Shown here: piece by piece, positions 5,707 through 10,192 of the stretch | How positions within the stretch are numbered: position 1 is the stretch's first letter | Layout: every line of letters begins with the position of its first letter | Assembly (NCBI GenBank): GCA_018055865.1 | Contig: JAGPGR010000045.1 | Coordinates: forward strand, 1 to 10,192 | DNA length: 10,192 nt | From: Paludibacteraceae bacterium | Lineage (GTDB): Bacteria; Bacteroidota; Bacteroidia; Bacteroidales; Paludibacteraceae | Direction of reading: 5' to 3' | Position numbers and translations under genes: made by a program | Notes under the pieces: model-generated | What the model was told of the DNA's origin: nothing | Seen by the model: only the letters and a program-made list of their open reading frames with translations | Database searches by the model: none

Positions 5707-7662
5707 ATGGAAAAACTAACTACAAGTTCCACAAAAGGGGGATTCAAAGGAGCTTTCGGTTTCGTCAGAGTAGCGGCTGCTATCCCCGAACTCCGGGTGG
5801 CCGATTGTGCTTTCAACGCTCTGAAAATCAACGAACTGATAGTGAAAGCAGCGGCACAAAATGTGGAAATTATCTGCTTTCCGGAGTTGTGCATCACGGC
5901 TTACACTTGTGCTGATTTGTTTTTCCAGAAGCAATTGCTCGACGAAGCCGAAGAGGCGCTGGCGAAACTGGTGGACGAAACTGCAGAACTCAACATACTG
6001 AGCATCGTAGGAATGCCCGTGCGGAAAAATAACCAACTCTTCAACGCGGCAGTGGTATTCGGACGGGGTGAAATTCTGGGTGTAATTCCCAAAATCAACC
6101 TGCCCAACAACAACGAGTTCTACGAAAAAAGATGGTTTGCTTCAGGTAATATCGTTACGGCCGGATATATCCAACTTTCAGGTCAGGAAACGAATTTCGG
6201 CACCAACTATTATTTCCGTACCAATGATTTCACCTTCGGCATAGAAGTGTGCGAAGACCTGTGGATGCCTGTTCCGCCAAGTTCGCACCTGGCCATTCAG
6301 GGAGCCGAAATCCTGTTCAATCTCTCCGCCAGTAACGAGCTGATTGCCAAACATATTTACCGCCAGCAACTCGTTGAGCAGCAATCAGCCCGTTGCATTG
6401 CCGGTTATGTATACACTTCGGCCGGACATGGCGAATCCACGACCGATCTGGTTTTTTCGGGAAATACATTAATCGTTGAAAACGGGAAAGTGCTGGCCAA
6501 AGGCGAGCGCTTCAGCTTCGAGCCGCAACTAACTATCAGCGAGATAGATATAGAACGCTTGCGTGCCGACCGAATGCGCAATACAAATTTTTTCAACGAA
6601 CGGGAAGAGGATGCTTATTTTGAGATAGACTGTACATACAACGATCCGGTTGCCGAAAATAAGGATTTCAAACTCATTCGGGCGATTGATCAGCATCCGT
6701 TCGTTCCACCTGTAAACGTTCGCGATGAGAGTTGCCATGAAATTTTCTCCATTCAGGTGGGAGGCATAGCCAAACGCTGGCAACATACACATTCAGAACA
6801 TCTTATCATCGGCATTTCGGGAGGGCTGGACTCTACGCTGGCACTGCTGGTGTGTGTGAAAACAGCCGACAAACTCGGTTACGACCGCAAACGCATCCTG
6901 GGAGTTACTATGCCCGGATTTGGCACTACCGACCGAACGTACAACAACGCCATCGACCTGATGAAAGCGCTGGGAATTACCTTGATGGAAATCAATATCA
7001 AAGAAGCTTGCCTGCAACACTTTAAGGATATCGGACACAACCCCGAAGTGCATGATGTGACGTATGAAAATGTACAGGCCCGTGAACGAACACAAATTCT
7101 GATGGATTTGGCCAACAAACACAACGGACTGGTGGTCGGAACGGGCGATTTGTCGGAATCGGCGCTGGGCTGGTCCACCTACAACGGCGATCATATGTCA
7201 ATGTACGCCGTCAACAGCGGTGTACCGAAAACGCTGGTACGCTACCTTGTGGGGTGGGCTGCACATCAACTCGACGAGCAGTCCGAAAAAATTCTGACCG
7301 ATATCCTGGATACGCCGGTAAGTCCGGAATTACTGCCATACGACAAAAACGGGGACATTGTACAAAAGACCGAAGACATAGTAGGACCATACGAATTGCA
7401 TGATTTCTTCCTGTACTATTTCGTTCGTTTCGGTTTTACACCAGAAAAAATTCTATTTTTAGCCACAACAGCTTTCGAAGGTAAATATACGAGAGAGGTA
7501 ATTGTAAAATGGCTGAAAGTATTCCTGAAACGGTTTTTCCAACAGCAATTCAAGCGTTCGTGCATCCCCGACGGACCAAAAGTGGGAAGCATCAATCTCT
7601 CACCTCGTGGCGACTGGCGCATGCCAAGTGATGCTGCTCTTGTTGATTGGTTGATTGGTTAA
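5707..7662 (+). CDS. nadE: Glutamine-dependent NAD+ synthetase
   Basis: This cytoplasmic enzyme makes NAD+ from deamido-NAD+, ATP and glutamine, the last step of NAD synthesis. The 651-residue product has both domains of the glutamine-using form. An N-terminal nitrilase-fold glutaminase (about 18-300) has the catalytic triad E60 (FPELC), K129 (PKINLPN) and C182 (IEVCEDLW). A C-terminal synthetase domain (about 340-645) has the PP-loop SGGLDST (371-377) and conserved segments GTGDLSESALGW and SPRGDWRMPSD. The length is normal. The ATG at 5707 is the only one available, because an in-frame TAA lies at 5695-5697. The first 17 residues (MEKLTTSSTKGGFKGAF) precede the GFVRVAAAIPE segment, where I expect family members to begin, and most of them are encoded by repeat copy E. 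The last residues (VDWLIG) come from 8-bp repeats. Both ends thus appear reshaped by repeats while the catalytic body is intact. mscS follows after 20 bp. Confidence 0.95.
   Translation: MEKLTTSSTKGGFKGAFGFVRVAAAIPELRVADCAFNALKINELIVKAAAQNVEIICFPELCITAYTCADLFFQKQLLDEAEEALAKLVDETAELNILSIVGMPVRKNNQLFNAAVVFGRGEILGVIPKINLPNNNEFYEKRWFASGNIVTAGYIQLSGQETNFGTNYYFRTNDFTFGIEVCEDLWMPVPPSSHLAIQGAEILFNLSASNELIAKHIYRQQLVEQQSARCIAGYVYTSAGHGESTTDLVFSGNTLIVENGKVLAKGERFSFEPQLTISEIDIERLRADRMRNTNFFNEREEDAYFEIDCTYNDPVAENKDFKLIRAIDQHPFVPPVNVRDESCHEIFSIQVGGIAKRWQHTHSEHLIIGISGGLDSTLALLVCVKTADKLGYDRKRILGVTMPGFGTTDRTYNNAIDLMKALGITLMEINIKEACLQHFKDIGHNPEVHDVTYENVQARERTQILMDLANKHNGLVVGTGDLSESALGWSTYNGDHMSMYAVNSGVPKTLVRYLVGWAAHQLDEQSEKILTDILDTPVSPELLPYDKNGDIVQKTEDIVGPYELHDFFLYYFVRFGFTPEKILFLATTAFEGKYTREVIVKWLKVFLKRFFQQQFKRSCIPDGPKVGSINLSPRGDWRMPSDAALVDWLIG
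5724..5756. repeat. Copy E of the G/C-run repeat, in frame at the start of nadE
   Basis: The 33 bp comprise AAGTTCC, ACAAAAGG, GGGATTCAAA and GGAGCTTT. They align over their whole length with the reverse complement of copy B (32 bp). Since 33 is a multiple of three, the element adds 11 codons without changing the frame and gives most of the TSSTKGGFKGAF segment of NadE. Boundaries were set by eye. Confidence 0.55.
7643..7661. repeat. 8-bp tandem repeat forming the end of nadE
   Basis: TTGATTGG occurs twice in tandem (7643-7650, 7651-7658) and is followed by TTA, the first bases of which complete the stop codon region. The repeat encodes the last NadE codons and part of the TAA. It resembles the degenerate units at 2888-2927. 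Confidence 0.5.
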
Positions 7663-7682
7663 TCATTAAATTTTAATATGAT

Positions 7683-8765
7683 ATGTTAGAACAAATATTT
7701 TACAACAACACACTTCAAGACTGGCTGATTTCAGGTGTGATTATCATTATAGGCCTGATTATCAACTGTATAATTACGCTTTTGAATAAACGTTATCTGA
7801 AAGCGCTGGCCAAACGGACCAAAAGCAACGTGGACAACATTTTGGTAAACACGCTGGAGACTCCGTTGAAAGTGGGAATTGTGCTCATTGCCATTTGGAC
7901 AGCTCTGAACCGGCTGGAACTGAGCGAGTCGTTCGAAAATTCTCTATTCAAAGCCTACGAGATTCTCACTGTGCTCAATATCACCTGGTTTATAGCACAT
8001 CTTGCCAGCCGGCTAATCCGGGAATATTTTGTAAGAAAAAGTGAACAGGAAACTGATGTCAGACAAAGAGTTCATTTTGACTCCCATCTGACTTCGTTGA
8101 TACGAAAAATGGCCGTATTTGTTATCTGGACAATCGGGTTGGTTACGGCACTGAACAACGTGGGACTGGATCTGAAAGCCATTCTCGGTACACTCGGAAT
8201 CGGTGGTATTGCCATTGCACTGGCAGCTCAGGACACGGTGAAAAATATTTTTGGCGGATTCACAATTCTGATGGATGGCACTTTTCGCATTGGCGACCGG
8301 GTAAAAATCGGCGAATTTGACGGAATAGTAGAAGACATCGGCATACGCAGTACCAAGATCCGTAATTTCGACAAACGGCTCATCACACTTCCCAATTACA
8401 AAATCATGGAAGATGCCGTCATGAATGTTTCGGCAGCTCCCCAACTGCGTGTAATCACCCTGCTGGGGCTTACCTACAGCACATCTCCCGAAATGATGAA
8501 AAAAGCCCTTGCTATTCTCCGGAATATTGCCGAAGAAAACGATGCGATAAGTGATGAAGGCATATCGGCTGTATTCAACAGTTTCGGCGATTTTTCGCTG
8601 AACATCCGGTATTGCTACTTCGTAAAAGATGCTTCCGATGTCTTCGATACACCATCGGTCGTAAATTTTGAAATACTGAAACGTTTCAACGAAGCCGGAA
8701 TTGCGTTTGCATTTCCTACACAGACGCTGCAAATTGAGAAAACCGTAGTGAATTTGGCCGAATAA
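7683..8765 (+). CDS. MscS-family mechanosensitive ion channel
   Basis: MscS-type channels sit in the inner membrane and open when membrane tension rises after hypo-osmotic shock, releasing solutes. The 360-residue product has predicted membrane helices at about 13-34, 62-80, 93-113 and 140-158. The pore-lining helix follows (about 160-190, GLDLKAILGTLGIGGIAIAL then AAQDTVKNIFGG), rich in the Gly/Ala pattern typical of MscS TM3. The beta-domain signature is FRIGDRVKIGEFDGIVEDIG (201-220) with RSTKIRNFDKRLITLPN (222-238). A cytoplasmic C-terminal domain runs to VVNLAE. It is longer than E. coli MscS (286 residues) because of extra N-terminal helices, which is common. It begins 20 bp after nadE with no promoter visible between, so the two are probably co-transcribed. 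The ATG at 7683 lacks a Shine-Dalgarno sequence. Confidence 0.92.
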   Translation: MLEQIFYNNTLQDWLISGVIIIIGLIINCIITLLNKRYLKALAKRTKSNVDNILVNTLETPLKVGIVLIAIWTALNRLELSESFENSLFKAYEILTVLNITWFIAHLASRLIREYFVRKSEQETDVRQRVHFDSHLTSLIRKMAVFVIWTIGLVTALNNVGLDLKAILGTLGIGGIAIALAAQDTVKNIFGGFTILMDGTFRIGDRVKIGEFDGIVEDIGIRSTKIRNFDKRLITLPNYKIMEDAVMNVSAAPQLRVITLLGLTYSTSPEMMKKALAILRNIAEENDAISDEGISAVFNSFGDFSLNIRYCYFVKDASDVFDTPSVVNFEILKRFNEAGIAFAFPTQTLQIEKTVVNLAE

Positions 8766-8856
8766 TTCAATGCATGCTGCTTCCGTTTATCAATTTTTCA
8801 GGTTAAATTTGCATGAATTTGTAAACAGAATTACAAAATAAAACGTTAATTTTCAC

Positions 8857-8864
8857 TATCTTTG
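8857..8864 (+). promoter_or_regulatory. -7 box upstream of the antiporter gene
   Basis: TATCTTTG is an exact TAnnTTTG match, 64 nt before the ATG at 8929, giving a leader of roughly 55-60 nt. The -33 position shows no clear TTG. The leader contains AAGGAG near 8895, too far from the ATG to act as its ribosome-binding site. The rest of the 8766-8928 spacer has only a loose inverted repeat (AATTCAaTGCA near 8764 and TGCATGAATT near 8810). Confidence 0.55.
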
Positions 8865-8928
8865 CAATAATTCAACTTTAGATAAACGACAAAAAAGGAG
8901 CAAGAAACCTGCCTCCATACTCGACTGA

Positions 8929-10192
8929 ATGCATAAAAAAGACAAATCCTGGTGGTTCTTTGCCTTAATATTAGCTATATTCGGCACTGTAGTTTATTTC
9001 CTTATGCAGCAAGGAAGTGCCATTGATGTTGCCCTGCACCGTTCGGGAGCAACCGGAACGCTGGGAACGCTGGAACTCTTCCGAAATCTGACGTTGCACA
9101 ATCTGATGGAACCCGCAGCCATGATTCTGCTGCAAATCATTGCCATTCTGATTGTTTCTCGTGTTTTCAGCTCCCTGTTTGCAAAAATACAGCAACCCAC
9201 CGTTATCGGCGAAATTCTGGCCGGCATAGTGCTCGGTCCATCGCTGCTGGGCATGGTTTTTCCGGGTGCCTATAGTTTCCTTTTTTCTCCTGAGTCATTA
9301 GACAATCTTTATATCATTAGTCAGATCGGGTTGGTGCTGTTTATGTTCACCATAGGCATGGAACTGAATATGAGCGAACTGAAGGATAAACTGAAAAATA
9401 CATTCATTATAAGTCAGTCCAGTATAGTCGTTCCTTTTATGCTTGGAATGATTCTGGCTATGGTCATATACCGGGACTATTCACCACCCGATTCGAATTT
9501 CACTTCATTTGCCCTTTTTATCGGCATTTCGATGAGCATTACGGCCTTTCCGGTACTGGCACGCATAGTGCAGGAAAAAGGGCTCTCCAAAACTCACCTG
9601 GGCACCATAAGCATAGGCAGTGCAGCCATCAATGATGTAACAGCGTGGCTTCTGCTGGTGGCAGTGATAGCAATAGCCCAGACAGGCAGTCTTGCAAGTT
9701 CTGCTTACACCCTGCTTTTCACGGGTATTTATATTGCTTTGATGCTTTTTGTGGTTCGTCCTTTCCTGAAGCGGATTGGTGCAATTTACCAAAAAGAAGA
9801 GCTGATGAATAAAAGCATTTTCGGGTTTTTCATTCTGATGCTTATTATTTCGGCCTACACCACTCAATTGCTGGGAATACATGCGCTATTCGGAGCATTT
9901 ATGGCCGGATTAATAATGCCGCCCATGCCCCGGTTTCGTAAACTGATGGTGGACAAAATTGAGGATTTGTCGGTATCGCTGCTATTGCCGCTTTTTTTCG
10001 TTTATACCGGCTTGAAAACAGAAATAGGTCTGCTCAACACGCCTTCACTCTGGATGCTGTGTTTGGTATTTATTGCTGTGGCGGTAGTCGGAAAATTAGG
10101 TGGAAGCGCCATTCCAGCCCGGGCAATAGGCGAATCATGGAAAGACAGCCTTTCGCTGGGAGTGCTCATGAACACACGCGGGTTGATGGAAC
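8929..10192 (+). CDS. CPA2-family cation/proton antiporter, C-terminus beyond window
   Basis: The frame is open from ATG 8929 to the window edge (421 complete codons). An in-frame TGA immediately precedes the ATG, so this start is firm. The protein is an inner-membrane monovalent cation/H+ antiporter of the Na_H_Exchanger (CPA2) family. It has an N-terminal membrane segment (about 8-26), an approximately 35-residue loop, and then the multi-helix transport domain. Family segments visible are QPTVIGEILAGIVLGPSLLG (89-108), FTIGMELN (140-147), SITAFPVLARI (203-213), AAINDVTAW (232-240) and ALFGAFMAGLIMP. The ion-binding pair is Asn235-Asp236 rather than Asp-Asp, which in this superfamily tends to go with electroneutral exchange, as in plant CHX proteins. 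Transported ion (Na+ or K+) is not determinable. Any C-terminal regulatory domain lies outside the window. It has its own promoter-like box at 8857. Confidence 0.9.
   Translation, partial: MHKKDKSWWFFALILAIFGTVVYFLMQQGSAIDVALHRSGATGTLGTLELFRNLTLHNLMEPAAMILLQIIAILIVSRVFSSLFAKIQQPTVIGEILAGIVLGPSLLGMVFPGAYSFLFSPESLDNLYIISQIGLVLFMFTIGMELNMSELKDKLKNTFIISQSSIVVPFMLGMILAMVIYRDYSPPDSNFTSFALFIGISMSITAFPVLARIVQEKGLSKTHLGTISIGSAAINDVTAWLLLVAVIAIAQTGSLASSAYTLLFTGIYIALMLFVVRPFLKRIGAIYQKEELMNKSIFGFFILMLIISAYTTQLLGIHALFGAFMAGLIMPPMPRFRKLMVDKIEDLSVSLLLPLFFVYTGLKTEIGLLNTPSLWMLCLVFIAVAVVGKLGGSAIPARAIGESWKDSLSLGVLMNTRGLME

Noticed and set aside
8013..8732. Minus-strand open frame of 239 codons opposite mscS
   Set aside because: It is opposite the conserved MscS pore and beta domains, has no family features and is Cys/His-rich in the manner of antisense shadows.
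3160..8765. A single functional multi-gene system linking the flavodiiron, DUF2721, NadE and MscS genes
   Set aside because: Separate promoter-like boxes, a probable terminator, a pseudogene and repeat-filled spacers divide them. Only nadE and mscS are close enough to suggest co-transcription, and their functions are not obviously linked.
8764..8819. Terminator after mscS from the loose inverted repeat
   Set aside because: The arms are separated by about 35 nt, one arm has a bulge and no T-run follows.

Overview
The window looks like a chromosomal segment of a Bacteroidota bacterium, most likely order Bacteroidales. Supporting signs are the TAnnTTTG type -7 promoter elements (for example a TTG, a 20-nt gap, then TATTTTTG before the gene at 1347), the general lack of Shine-Dalgarno sequences before confident starts, the protein families present, moderate GC, and AT-rich intergenic spaces filled with short repeats. 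The assignment is an inference; no rRNA or tRNA gene is present to confirm it.

Layout. Position 1-77 (minus) is the N-terminus of a lipoprotein cut by the window edge. A spacer with clustered small hairpins (249-327) separates it from prmC (353-1213, minus), the release-factor glutamine methyltransferase. A divergent promoter region follows, then a secreted GHL10/DUF187 glycoside-hydrolase-like protein (1347-2870, plus). A 289-bp spacer holds two kinds of tandem repeat (degenerate 8-bp units and ten perfect 7-bp units) and leads into a flavodiiron protein (3160-4377). After a likely terminator comes a decayed gene for a small exported, possibly outer-membrane, protein (4549-5014) read in three frames. 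Then follow a three-helix DUF2721 membrane protein (5162-5554), glutamine-dependent NAD+ synthetase nadE (5707-7662), an MscS-family mechanosensitive channel (7683-8765, 20 bp after nadE and probably co-transcribed), and the first 421 codons of a CPA2-type cation/proton antiporter (8929 to the right edge).

Function. The genes are housekeeping and stress-physiology genes: translation termination, NAD synthesis, O2 or NO reduction, cell-envelope glycan turnover, osmotic relief and ion homeostasis. I see no multi-gene defence, mobile or biosynthetic system, no CRISPR array, no complete insertion sequence and no RNA gene.

The most unusual content is a roughly 32-bp G/C-run repeat family with copies or remnants at about 872-905, 5014-5045, 5131-5159, 5583-5600 and 5724-5756. 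Two copies lie in frame inside conserved enzymes (prmC and the start of nadE), and a third appears to supply the Shine-Dalgarno sequence of the DUF2721 gene. These relationships were read by eye and need alignment with relatives to confirm.
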